Of a stretch of DNA of 64,000 nt, positions 8,681 to 17,582 are shown piece by piece (the first letter of the stretch is position 1; the number at the start of each line of letters is the position of its first letter). A model generated the notes under the pieces. That model worked only from the letters and a program-made list of their open reading frames with translations. It was not told the origin of the DNA and did no database searches. The stretch spans positions 1,736,001 through 1,800,000 of the forward strand of contig NZ_CP043476.1 in the NCBI RefSeq assembly GCF_009769165.1. The letters run 5' to 3'. Position numbers and translations under genes: made by a program. Source of the stretch: Xanthomonas hyacinthi (GTDB lineage Bacteria; Pseudomonadota; Gammaproteobacteria; Xanthomonadales; Xanthomonadaceae).

Positions 8681-11600
8681 TTACGGCACCGCCAGGGCGT
8701 TGTTGTGCTGGGTGACCTCCGCGACCTCCCCTTCCGTCACCACACGCATGCGTGCGCCCTTGCTGCTTCCGCCGCTCGGCACCGCCAACCGCACGTTCGC
8801 GATCCTCGGCTCCAAATCCCGCGGCGCCTGCAACGCAGGAAACGCTGCCCGCGCCAATGCCCGGCCACGTGCGTCTTCCAGCACCACGAACCCCGCCGGC
8901 GCATCCGCATGACCGAGGCTGTGCACGGTGACGTCGATGGCGTCGGCGCTCACCCGCACATCGCCGCGGCCAATCCCCAGGTCCGGGCGCTGCTCGACCG
9001 GCACCGTGGCGGGCGCGATCAGTTCGAACTCCATCACCACCGTCTTGCCGGCCGGGAATTCCACCTGCACCGCCGCACTCTTCTCGAACGCGAAGGCGCG
9101 CGTGGCGGGCTTGCCGTCGATCCGCCCATCGCCATCGCGATCGAGGCCCGCGCGCATGCGCCATTGCCCGGCGGCGACGTTCCAGCCGGTCATCTGCGCC
9201 CGCTGCAGCTTGCCGCCGGTGTTGTGGGCGATGACGGTGAAGCGGTCCTGGCGCGGCTTGGGCAGCAGCAGGGCGACCTGCACGGCGGCTTCGGGATCGG
9301 CGAAGCGCCAGCTGACGGTGTGGCCGGGGTAGGTCTGGTTGCGCTTGAGGGCCACGCCGCCCAGGCGGGCGCGCTGCAGGTTCACGGTGGGCGATTCGAC
9401 GCGGTCGCTCCACCAGTGGCCTTCGGTGTTCATGTGGAAGCGCTGCAGTTTGTCGCGGGTCTCGGCGCGGTACAGGGCGTCCAGCCAGGCCGTGTCGCCG
9501 CTGGCTTCCCAGGCGGCGTGGTGGGCGAAGTCGGGGACGGCGTCGGGCTGGGCGGCGGCCTGGGCGAGGTCGGCGCCCCAGCTGTCGCGCTTGCCGAGCA
9601 GGTCGAGGACGTTTTCGTTGAGCAGCGACAGGCCGGCCGGGCCGGCGTTGGCGACGCGGTAGTCGATGGGCTTGAGGTAGCGCGCCTCGCCGGTCCAGCG
9701 CCAGGCGGCCCAGAAGGTGTGCAGGGTGTCGGCGCCGCCGCTGCCTTCGAACAGTTCGCCGCCGCGGGTCTTGCCGGTTTTCCAGTTGATCTCGTTGGGC
9801 AGCGCCCATTGGCCCTTGGCATTCGTGTAGGCGTGGGCGAGGTAGCCGTCGGCCAGGCCGGTGACGATGCGGCGGCTGTTGGGGTCGGCGTTGTAGCCGC
9901 CGAGCAGCAGTGCGGGGTGCAGCACCGGGAACGAATAGGGTTTCTGCCACTGCCAGTTCGGCTCGCGGTAGACCTTGCGCCCGCCGAACCAGTTGCTGGC
10001 GAACAGCAGGTGGCCTTGCGGGTTGACCTGGATGATGCGGTCGAACGCCTTCACCGTGCGCATCAGGCGTTCGACGGTGAGCGGGTCGCCCCAGTTGAGG
10101 TAGAGCATGGCGCTGTTGAGGTTGATGCCTTCCTCGTAGGCATGCAGTTCGTCGGTCTCGATGGTGGACAGGCCGTCGGTGAACATGCCGTTGCGGTAGT
10201 TGGCGTCGGACAGTGCGGTGAGCGAGGCGTTGAGCCGGTCCGGGTCCACGCCCATCAGGGCCACGCCCGGCCATTGCTGGGTGAGGTCGGAATCGTCGGA
10301 GATGCCGCCGCCGAAATCGCCGTAGGCCACTTGCCGCTCGTCGATCCACCAGCGGATGTAGCGGCGCGTGGCCTTGAGGTCTTCCAGCTGCCAGAACGCC
10401 CAGGCCGGCACGCCCTTGGGCGGGGTGGGCAGGTCCACCGGCAGCGCGCCCTGGTTGCCGTAGCTGATGTCGTTCCAGTATTCGCGGCCGAGCGCGTTGT
10501 CCGGGTCCACGCGCAGCAGGTCGCTGATGTCCGCATCGAGACGCGCGTACAGCCGCTGGCGCTTGGAGGCGGTGTGTTCCTCGACCAGGAAGCCCCAGTT
10601 GTCCCTGACCTGGTTGAAGCGGTCGGCGATGTGCTCGGCCTTGGCCTGGTCGCGCGGCTTGAACAGCAGGCGCAGTTGTGCGCCGTCCAGCGCGCGCGCG
10701 TCGAAGCCGGGCGCGGCGGAGGCGATGCTGAGCATCAGGCTGTCGTTGCTCAGGATGCGGTCGCGCAGATCCAGCCACAGCGTGCGCGCCTGGCCGGGCT
10801 TGACCGACACCGACACGTCGAGCATGTCGCGTGCCGGCCAGAGCGGGTCCTTGATGCGCAGGTTGAGCGGGATCAGTCCTTCGTGGGTCGCCGGCAGGTC
10901 CAGCGCCGGCAGGTCGATGGCGATGCCGTCCAGGCCGTCGTGCATGTTCTCCCAGCCGTAGGACCAGCTGCGCATCAGCGGCTGGTCCGGCGGGGCGTCG
11001 CCGAGGCTGAAAGGGATCAGGACGTGCACGATCGGCAGCGACGGCGCGGCGGGTTTCTCGGCGCCGCGCTTGCGCGCCGGCGCCTTGCTCGGCAGCGCGA
11101 CCACGGTGCTGCGTTCGGCCGGCGGGTAGCGGCCGGCGATATGGCCGCGCAAGGCGGCGAGGTTGGCGTAGTCCGGCGCGATGTCGCTGCGCACGCTGTA
11201 GCTGAGCGTGGCGCTGGCCGGCGGCGGTGCGCCGGCGCTGACATCGTAGGCCCAGATTTCCTGGATCGGGGTTTCCTGCGCGGTGTTGGTAAAGCGCAGG
11301 TGGCCGCCGCGGCGGCGTTCGAACTGGTCGACGCTGCGCACGGTGCCTTGGCTGCGCTGGAACAGCGGCGCGGGCGTTTCACCGGCGGCGGCGTAGCTGG
11401 CCTGGCCATAGGCGGCGCCGCGCAGTTCGATGCGGTTGAACGCCTCGTCGGGCAGGGCCAGGGCCAGCGCCTTGCCGCCTTCGACGTAGACGTTCCAGTC
11501 CGGCAATTGGAAGTCGTCGTTGCGGCCGGGCAGGCGCGAGCGGTTGTAGACGCCGGGCCAGGTGGTCTCGGCGATGCCGTCGGTGGCCTTCCACATCCAC

Positions 11601-12505
11601 TGCTTGAGGTCCTTGGCGTCGGCGAATTCGACCTTGCGGATGCGCGTGGACGGCGCGTCCAGCACGGGCGGCGCGCGGCCGTGGTCCCAGCCGTAGCGGT
11701 ACAGCCAGGCGTTGCGCGCTGCGGTCTCGGGCAGCGGTTCGGCGCTGCGCGGTTCCTGCTGGCGCGCCAGGGCCGCGGCGCCGGCGGCGTCGAGCATGCG
11801 GTCGTAGATGCGGATCTCGTCGACGTCGCTGCCGCGCAGGAAGTTGTAGCGGCTCTGCACCTGGTGCGGCGCCATCACCCGCCCGGCCAGGCCGAGCTGG
11901 TCGAGCGCGGCGTCGAAGTCGAGCGAGCCGCCGTGGGCGCAGGCCTGCGCGCAGTCGATGCGCGCGGCTTCCTTGCCGTCCACGTACAGGCGCACGCCGC
12001 GGGTTTCGTCCCAGGCGAAAGCCAGGTGCGTCCAGGCGCTGGCGGCCGGGTTCCTGTCGAGGGTGAACGACACGCGGGTGCGCGCCAGGTTGGCGTCGGT
12101 GACGAAGGCGTCGAAGCCGTGGCCGTTCCAGTCGATGCGCAGCCAGGCCATGTCCCAGCTGCTGTGGTCGGCGTAGCCGACGCGGAAGATCACGAACGGC
12201 GCTTCGCCCACGGGATAGCGCGAACGCCAGAAGAAGGACAGCGTGCCGCGCTGGGTGTAGAGGTTGCCGGGGGCGTTCCAGGCGAGGACGCCGTCGTCGG
12301 CCCATTCGATCGCCTGGCCGCGCACGCCGGTGGGGACGAGGGCGACCTTGTCGCGGAAGTTGGGTTTGGCGTCGCCCTGGGCGAGGTCGGCGTCGAAGCC
12401 GTGGTCGGCGGAGACGCGGAACAGCAGTTCGGGTGCAGCAGTGGTGGGGGCGGCGAAGGTGGGGAGTGCCAGGCAGGACAGCATGGCCAGGCAGCGGGCC
12501 AGCAT
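8681..12505 (-). CDS. Large exported LamG-domain protein, probable polysaccharide-acting enzyme or binding protein
   Basis: A 1274-residue protein when started at ATG 12505, which exposes a signal peptide (MLARCLAMLSCLALPTFAAP). Upstream codons in the same frame are repeat-derived and rejected. Residues 25-230 form a concanavalin/LamG jelly roll (VSFTLDRNPAASAWTHLAFA, then VRLYVDGKEAARID). A beta-rich middle section follows. From about 700 to 1030 the text is helical and Trp/Tyr-rich (GYLAHAYTNAKGQW, TFWAAWRWTGEARYLKPIDY), resembling (alpha/alpha)6-barrel glycosidases or lyases. I cannot name the family or the catalytic residues. It lies downstream of, and in the same direction as, a TonB receptor, with a sugar kinase beyond, pointing to glycan breakdown. 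Confidence 0.75.
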   Translation of the reverse strand: MLARCLAMLSCLALPTFAAPTTAAPELLFRVSADHGFDADLAQGDAKPNFRDKVALVPTGVRGQAIEWADDGVLAWNAPGNLYTQRGTLSFFWRSRYPVGEAPFVIFRVGYADHSSWDMAWLRIDWNGHGFDAFVTDANLARTRVSFTLDRNPAASAWTHLAFAWDETRGVRLYVDGKEAARIDCAQACAHGGSLDFDAALDQLGLAGRVMAPHQVQSRYNFLRGSDVDEIRIYDRMLDAAGAAALARQQEPRSAEPLPETAARNAWLYRYGWDHGRAPPVLDAPSTRIRKVEFADAKDLKQWMWKATDGIAETTWPGVYNRSRLPGRNDDFQLPDWNVYVEGGKALALALPDEAFNRIELRGAAYGQASYAAAGETPAPLFQRSQGTVRSVDQFERRRGGHLRFTNTAQETPIQEIWAYDVSAGAPPPASATLSYSVRSDIAPDYANLAALRGHIAGRYPPAERSTVVALPSKAPARKRGAEKPAAPSLPIVHVLIPFSLGDAPPDQPLMRSWSYGWENMHDGLDGIAIDLPALDLPATHEGLIPLNLRIKDPLWPARDMLDVSVSVKPGQARTLWLDLRDRILSNDSLMLSIASAAPGFDARALDGAQLRLLFKPRDQAKAEHIADRFNQVRDNWGFLVEEHTASKRQRLYARLDADISDLLRVDPDNALGREYWNDISYGNQGALPVDLPTPPKGVPAWAFWQLEDLKATRRYIRWWIDERQVAYGDFGGGISDDSDLTQQWPGVALMGVDPDRLNASLTALSDANYRNGMFTDGLSTIETDELHAYEEGINLNSAMLYLNWGDPLTVERLMRTVKAFDRIIQVNPQGHLLFASNWFGGRKVYREPNWQWQKPYSFPVLHPALLLGGYNADPNSRRIVTGLADGYLAHAYTNAKGQWALPNEINWKTGKTRGGELFEGSGGADTLHTFWAAWRWTGEARYLKPIDYRVANAGPAGLSLLNENVLDLLGKRDSWGADLAQAAAQPDAVPDFAHHAAWEASGDTAWLDALYRAETRDKLQRFHMNTEGHWWSDRVESPTVNLQRARLGGVALKRNQTYPGHTVSWRFADPEAAVQVALLLPKPRQDRFTVIAHNTGGKLQRAQMTGWNVAAGQWRMRAGLDRDGDGRIDGKPATRAFAFEKSAAVQVEFPAGKTVVMEFELIAPATVPVEQRPDLGIGRGDVRVSADAIDVTVHSLGHADAPAGFVVLEDARGRALARAAFPALQAPRDLEPRIANVRLAVPSGGSSKGARMRVVTEGEVAEVTQHNNALAVP

Positions 12506-12907
12506 GCGATTGGCGGTGTTGGGGGGTTTTTGTTGCGGGTGGAGACCTGTCCGTGCGGAGCAGCGCGCGGGCGGCGCGCTGTCGCGGGATGCTGGGTGTC
12601 TGTCGCGGCTGAAGCCGCTCCCACAGGGGGGTGCTTCGGCCACGGCGGGCCTTGTCGGTGAAGCCCGTCGCGACTGATGGCCCGAGGCCACCCAGAGTCG
12701 CTCCCACCATGTGACCATGGTGCCGACAGCGCGGGCTGCAGCGCGGGCGGCGCTGCGGCGGATTGCCTCTTCCATCTCACTCCTTTGCGATCGCCGTGCG
12801 CACGTGCCGCCGCGCGGCGATCCTCCCTACCCCCGATCCGGCGAGTATGCAGGCAGCGGCGCGCTGCCGGTGCCGCGCACAGGGCGCGACACCGGCGGGC
12901 GCGTGAC
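12506..12907. other. Intergenic region with dispersed repeat copies
   Basis: About 400 bp between the TonB receptor and the LamG gene. It holds one copy of the chromosome-wide repeat (GTCGCGGCTGAAGCCGCTCC at 12602-12621) and a degenerate partner (GTCGCGACTG at about 12667 and AGTCGCTCCCACC at about 12695). No gene is seen. The gap makes separate transcription of the LamG gene possible. Confidence 0.5.
12601..12702. repeat. Dispersed Xanthomonas-type REP-like repeat
   Basis: It contains the motif seen elsewhere in the window in either orientation (GGGAGCGGCTTCAGCCGCGA and variants), here followed by a second diverged half, forming an imperfect long inverted repeat. Confidence 0.65.
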
Positions 12908-15682
12908 TCAGAACGTGTAGCGCAGGCCGAGCAGGTACTGGCGGCCGGTCTCGCTGTACTGCAACGGCAGCTGCGAGGTCGAGCCGACCCATTCGTCGGA
13001 CGCTTCGTTGGTCAGGTTGATGCCTTCCAGGCTCAGTTCCAGGTGCTCGTCGATCTTCCAGCTGATCGAGGCGTCCACCGTGTTGACCGCGGTCATGCCA
13101 TGCACGTCGAAGCCGCTTTCGGTGGCCGGGACCTGGGTCAGGTAGTCGTCGCGGTGGGTGTAGGACACCCGCGCGCTGAGCTGCTCGCCCTGGTAGAACA
13201 GGGTGCCGTTGTACGCGTTCTTCGACAGGCCGGTGAGGTCGGTCTCCAGCGAGTTGGCACCGGTCGAAGTCAGGTACTGGATCTTGGAATCGACGTAGGT
13301 GTAGTTCAACTGCACGCCGAGGTTGCTCCACTTGCCCGGCAGGAACGCGAACGGCTGGGTGTAGTTGAGCTCAACGCCCTTCAGGTCGCCGCCGGGGGTG
13401 TTGAGCGGCACGCTGAACACGAAGTCGTCGTCGACGCTGACGCCGGTGCCGTCGAGCAGGCTGGCGGGCAGGCCGCTGGCCGAGTAGGGCTGCACCACGC
13501 GGGTAGTCTGCACGAAGCTCTCGATGTCCTTGTAGAACAGCGCCGCGCCCAGCATCGCGCCTTCCTGGAAGTACCACTCGAAGCCCAGGTCGGCGGTCTT
13601 GGCGCGGATCGGCTCCAGGTCCGGATTGCCGCCGCTGACGGTGCGCGCACCACCGGCCACGGCCACGGTCACGCCGGGGGTCAGGCTGCCCAGGCCCGGG
13701 CGCGACATCACCTTGGCCGCGCCGAAGCGCACCAGGAAGTCCGGCGAGATCTCCGCGACCAGGTTCAGCGAGGGCAGCGTGTCGTTGTACTCGCGGTTGA
13801 CCGTGGTCTGCACCACTCCGGTACCGACCGTCGCATAGCCGGTGGATTCCTGCTTGGTCTTGACGTAACGCACGCCGAGGTTGCCGTTGACCGGCACCGG
13901 GCCGATGTCGAAACCGAACTGGCCCATCAACCAGGCGCCGCGGTCCTTCTCCTCGACGCTGCGCGTGTTCACCGCGCGCTCGGCCAGGGCAAAGCTGCCG
14001 GTGCCGCTGTAGATGTCCAGCGCATCGGCCACCGCGCCCAGGTCCGGCACCACCCAGCTGCCAGGATGGCCGCTGACGCCGCCGAGGCTGGCCAGCTCGG
14101 TCATGTTGACCGGCACGATGCGGGTGCCGCCGGCGAAGGTCGGTACCGACACTTCCGAGGCGCGGCGCAGTTCCCTGGTCTTGAACGTGTAGTCCTTGGC
14201 CAGCACGCCGCCGCGCAGGCTGAAGCCCGGCCCCAGGGTCCACGCGAAGTTCAGGCTGCCGGTGTCGAAGGTGTTCTCCACGGACTGCGGACGCAGGCGG
14301 ATCTCGGACAGGGTCCAGCCGCTGCCGTCGGTGGGATCCACGCCGTAGTCGAACACCGGCGAACGGCTGTTGCCGCGGTAGTCGTACGAGTAACCGTCGA
14401 CGTTGGCCTTGTCCATGATGATCGTGGTCTGGATCGGGTTCTCGTGCTTGGAGCTGGAGGTACCGATCTGGCCGTCGATCTTGAACACGTCGCTGAACTT
14501 GTGCTCGCCGTTGAGGGTGAGCTGCTTGAACACGGTATTCCACTCGTCGTAGCGCTGCTCGGAGCGGATGTCGACATCGTCGAACTCGCCGTACAGCAAG
14601 GCGCCGGTGTTCGGATCGATGTAGCCGTCCTTGACGATGGTCTGCGGTTTGCCGCCCTGCGAGGCGCCGCGGCTGAAGGAGATCGCCTCGATGTACTGCT
14701 CGGTGCGCTTGGCATCGATCTTGGAGTACAGGCCGTCCAGCGAAAACTCGGTGTTCTTGCTCGGCTTCCACTGCAGCGAGCCGGTCACGCCGGTGCGCTT
14801 CTGCTCGTGCTCCATCAGCGTGTAGCGCGGGAAACGCGGATGGAACACATCGGCGCTGCGCGCGGCGGCGAACGGCGAGGCGGCGCTGAAATTGCCGTTG
14901 CTCGGGCCGCCGGCCCAGCGCCCGCTGTTGCTGCCTTCTTCCAGGATCTGCCGCTCCGAGTACGCCACCGACAGCAGCGCGCCGAAGGTGCCGTCGGCCC
15001 AGGTGTTGGCGATCAGCCCGGCCACGCGCGGGTCGGCCTTCTGCGCCATGTCGTTGTAGCCGGCCTGGCCGTTGACCGCCAGGGTGAAGCCGTCGTAGTC
15101 GAACGGGCGCGCGGTCTTCAGGTCCACGGTGGCGCCGAGCGAGCCTTCCTCGACGTCGGCCGAGGCGGTCTTGCGCACCACCAGCTGGGTGAACAGGTCC
15201 GAGGCGAACACGTTGAAATCGAAGCCGCGGCTGCGATTGGAGCCGCCGGACTGATCGGAGCCGCCGACCGTGGTCAGCGCTTCCATGCCGTTGACCCGCA
15301 CCCGGGTGAAGTCCGGACCCAGGCCGCGCACCGAGATGTTGCGGCCTTCGCCGGCATCGCGGGTGATGACCACGCCGGGGATGCGCTGCAGCGATTCGGC
15401 CAGATTGAGGTCGGGGAAGTCGGCGATGTCCTCGGCCACGATGGCGTCGACCATGCCGGTCTCGCCGCGCTTGAGGTCCAGCGCCTTCTCCACGCTGGCG
15501 CGGTAGCCGGTGACGTTGACCGTGTCGAGCTGGGTGGCCGGTTCGCTGGAGCCGGTGGTGGCGGGCGCGGGATCCTGCGCGGGAACGTCCTGTGCCTGGA
15601 CGGGGCCGGCCTGCAGGGCCAGTCCGATCGACAGCGCGAGCAAGGTAACCGGTGTCTTCCAGCGTTCGGTACGAGATTGCAT
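12908..15682 (-). CDS. TonB-dependent receptor, sugar-locus type
   Basis: A 924-residue receptor from ATG 15682, which has a perfectly placed purine-rich ribosome site (GGGAGGGGAGG) and a clean signal peptide ending PVQAQ. An ATG-like start five codons upstream is less well placed. A TonB box region (LDTVNVTGYRASVEKALDLK) precedes the plug, which has FPDLNLAESLQRIPGV, NISVRGLGPDFTRVRVNG and VEEGSLGATVDL. This style belongs to the large Caulobacter/Xanthomonas receptors that import glycans rather than iron. The C-terminus ends in YLLGLRYTF, a normal barrel finish with terminal Phe. It faces a KdgK-type kinase across a divergent promoter with two matching operator-like palindromes and precedes the LamG gene, so sugar-acid or oligosaccharide import is likely. 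Confidence 0.92.
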   Translation of the reverse strand: MQSRTERWKTPVTLLALSIGLALQAGPVQAQDVPAQDPAPATTGSSEPATQLDTVNVTGYRASVEKALDLKRGETGMVDAIVAEDIADFPDLNLAESLQRIPGVVITRDAGEGRNISVRGLGPDFTRVRVNGMEALTTVGGSDQSGGSNRSRGFDFNVFASDLFTQLVVRKTASADVEEGSLGATVDLKTARPFDYDGFTLAVNGQAGYNDMAQKADPRVAGLIANTWADGTFGALLSVAYSERQILEEGSNSGRWAGGPSNGNFSAASPFAAARSADVFHPRFPRYTLMEHEQKRTGVTGSLQWKPSKNTEFSLDGLYSKIDAKRTEQYIEAISFSRGASQGGKPQTIVKDGYIDPNTGALLYGEFDDVDIRSEQRYDEWNTVFKQLTLNGEHKFSDVFKIDGQIGTSSSKHENPIQTTIIMDKANVDGYSYDYRGNSRSPVFDYGVDPTDGSGWTLSEIRLRPQSVENTFDTGSLNFAWTLGPGFSLRGGVLAKDYTFKTRELRRASEVSVPTFAGGTRIVPVNMTELASLGGVSGHPGSWVVPDLGAVADALDIYSGTGSFALAERAVNTRSVEEKDRGAWLMGQFGFDIGPVPVNGNLGVRYVKTKQESTGYATVGTGVVQTTVNREYNDTLPSLNLVAEISPDFLVRFGAAKVMSRPGLGSLTPGVTVAVAGGARTVSGGNPDLEPIRAKTADLGFEWYFQEGAMLGAALFYKDIESFVQTTRVVQPYSASGLPASLLDGTGVSVDDDFVFSVPLNTPGGDLKGVELNYTQPFAFLPGKWSNLGVQLNYTYVDSKIQYLTSTGANSLETDLTGLSKNAYNGTLFYQGEQLSARVSYTHRDDYLTQVPATESGFDVHGMTAVNTVDASISWKIDEHLELSLEGINLTNEASDEWVGSTSQLPLQYSETGRQYLLGLRYTF

Positions 15683-15740
15683 GTCCTCCCCTCCCAAGGG
15701 TTACATGAACTGCATGATTTTTCGGGGGTATTGCCGCGGA

Positions 15741-15755
15741 TGACACCGCTGGTCA
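15741..15755. promoter_or_regulatory. Operator-like palindrome, copy 1 (LacI-type?)
   Basis: TGACACCGCTGGTCA lies 59 bp upstream of the TonB receptor start. Its TGAC-N7-GTCA form with a CG-rich centre resembles LacI/GalR-family operators. A near-identical 15-mer lies at 15898. The regulator is not in the window. Confidence 0.5.
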
Positions 15756-15897
15756 AAACCGACGTTAACAGTTGCGAAACATTGCGACATCTTGCAGCGC
15801 AACAGAAATCGCGGCGGATTTGCGGGCTTTCGGCACAAAGCCGTGCCTGACGCGGCATGGCCGGCCTGCGGGGCTGGCGGTTGCCGCCGCAAAAAAA

Positions 15898-15912
15898 TGA
15901 CACCGATAGTCA
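15898..15912. promoter_or_regulatory. Operator-like palindrome, copy 2
   Basis: TGACACCGATAGTCA, 12 of 15 bases identical to the copy at 15741, and both are followed by AAAA. It lies 72 bp before the kinase start. One site per divergent gene suggests shared control by a single regulator. Confidence 0.5.
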
Positions 15913-15983
15913 AAATACTTGGCCGTGGCCGCCGTTCCCGGCATGCTTGGTCCCCCTTTCCGACCGATCAGGATCTCCCTGCC

Positions 15984-17006
15984 ATGACCGCATCCCGCAT
16001 CGTCTGCTTCGGCGAACTGTTGCTGCGCCTGGGCGCCCCCGGCCACGAACGCCTGTTGCAGTCGCCGCGGCTGGACGTGCATGTGGGCGGCGCCGAGGCC
16101 AACGTCGGCGTGTCACTGGCGCATTTCGGTCACGACGTGGCGATGGTCAGCGTGCTGCCGGACAACCCGCTGGGCGAGGCGGCCGCCGGCGAACTGCGCC
16201 GGCACGGCGTGGACACCCGCGGCGTGCGCTTCGTGCCCGGGCGCATGGGCCTGTACTTCCTGACCACCGGCGCCGGGCACCGCCCCAGCGAGGTCACCTA
16301 CGACCGCGCCGGCTCGGCGTTCGCGCTGGCAGAGGCGGATGCCTACGCCTGGCCGGCGCTGCTGCAGGGTGCGCAGTGGCTGCACCTGTCCGGGGTGACC
16401 CCGGCGCTGGGCGAACGCGGCGCGGCCGCGGCGCTGGCGGCGGCGCGCAGCGCGCGCGCGCTCGGCGTGCGCGTGTCGTTCGACGGCAACTACCGGCCCA
16501 AGCTGTGGGAGGCCTGGAACGGCGACGCGCCGGGCATCCTGCGCCAGCTGCTGGCGCAGGCCGACGTGCTGTTCGCCGACTACCGCGACCTGGGCGTGGT
16601 GCTGGGCCACCCGTATCCGCAGGACAGCGCGCAGGCGCGGGTGGAGGCCGGCGCGCGCGACGCCTTCGCCGCGTTCCCGCAGCTGCAGGCGATGGCCTGC
16701 ACCCAGCGCGTGGCGCACAGCGTGGACCACCACAGCCTGGGCGCGCTGCTGCTGCGCCGCGACGGCAGCGTGGCGCAGGCGCCGACCGAGGAATTGACCG
16801 GCATCGTCGACCGCATCGGCGGCGGCGACGCGTTCGCCGCCGGCGTGCTGCACGGCCTGAGCCAGGGTTGGGACGACACCGCCACGATCCGCTTCGGCCT
16901 GGCCGCCGGCTGCCTGAAGCACTCGGTGCCGGGCGACTTCCATCCGCTGAGCGCAGCCGATGTGCAGGCCTGCGTGGGGACCTCGCGGTTCGATGTGCAG
17001 CGGTAA
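15984..17006 (+). CDS. kdgK: PfkB-family carbohydrate kinase, probably 2-keto-3-deoxygluconate kinase
   Basis: A 340-residue ribokinase-family enzyme, normal length. ATG 15984 is chosen because it gives the family start RIVCFGELLLRL directly; the long upstream extension is Lys/Arg-rich and not protein-like. Substrate-side VHVGGAEANVGVSLA lies near residues 33-48. The ATP/anion-hole signature DRIGGGDAFAAGVLHG is near 275-290, with the catalytic Asp in GGGDAF. It would phosphorylate KDG to KDPG for the Entner-Doudoroff route. Assignment to KDG rather than another sugar rests on resemblance (FDGNYRPKLW and ADVLFADYRDL are typical of KdgK). It is divergent from the TonB receptor and likely co-regulated through the paired palindromes. 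Confidence 0.85.
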   Translation: MTASRIVCFGELLLRLGAPGHERLLQSPRLDVHVGGAEANVGVSLAHFGHDVAMVSVLPDNPLGEAAAGELRRHGVDTRGVRFVPGRMGLYFLTTGAGHRPSEVTYDRAGSAFALAEADAYAWPALLQGAQWLHLSGVTPALGERGAAAALAAARSARALGVRVSFDGNYRPKLWEAWNGDAPGILRQLLAQADVLFADYRDLGVVLGHPYPQDSAQARVEAGARDAFAAFPQLQAMACTQRVAHSVDHHSLGALLLRRDGSVAQAPTEELTGIVDRIGGGDAFAAGVLHGLSQGWDDTATIRFGLAAGCLKHSVPGDFHPLSAADVQACVGTSRFDVQR

Positions 17007-17582
17007 GGCGCCGGAAATGGGGAATGGGGAATGGGGATTCGTAAAAGCGCTGGTTGCGGCGTTTTTGCGCGCGGCCAGGCGTTGCCGGCGTTTCGTTTTC
17101 CTGTCGCGGCTGGAGCCGCTTGTGTCTTATGCAGGTCTATCGTTGCGGGGAGAGCGGAGTGCGGCAGGCCGTCACCCCTGCAAATCACCGCGCCCAATGC
17201 CGACCACCGCGCGCTCTGCTCCATCGTGGCTCCCCGCACATGGCGCACTCCCGCCCCGCCCGCGATCACGCGGCAGCGCGAAAGCAGATCCGATCAAGGT
17301 TCCGCGCAGCAGCGGCAAGACCTTCTGCCACGCGCACATCGCTTCGCACACCCGAACGAGGCGACGATGGCCAAGTGATTCACTCGTCCGTGCCGCTGTA
17401 TCTGTACGTGACAGAGAACCACATGCGCGTTAGGCATCGCCGATCACCGCCGGGCGCCTCACACAGCGCGCAACACGCGATACCCCGGCAAAAGCCCGGT
17501 TCGGCGCCCGGACGCGCTGCATGCGGTCCAGCCGCCGAGCCGCTGCCTTCGCAGCATCGCCAGCGCCAGGACATATGCCAGC
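17007..17582. other. Intergenic region, no gene seen
   Basis: It starts with short direct repeats of GGGGAAT just after the kinase and contains a single half-copy of the dispersed repeat (CTGTCGCGGCTGGAGCCGCT at 17101-17120). The rest has no convincing frame. I looked for a PIP box (TTCGC-N15-TTCGC) ahead of the effector-like gene and found isolated TTCGC halves only. Confidence 0.45.

Noticed and set aside
8504..12661. Very long open frame on the plus strand (1385 codons) opposite the LamG gene
   Set aside because: It is an antisense shadow produced by high GC: the text is Val/Arg/Gly/Ala-rich with no domain, while the minus strand has a signal peptide and LamG motifs.
12677..15850. Long plus-strand open frame opposite the TonB receptor
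   Set aside because: Low-complexity His/Gly/Val/Arg text without domain; the minus strand encodes a complete TonB receptor.
17340..17582. PIP box upstream of the effector-like gene
   Set aside because: Only isolated TTCGC halves are present; no second half at the 15-base spacing.
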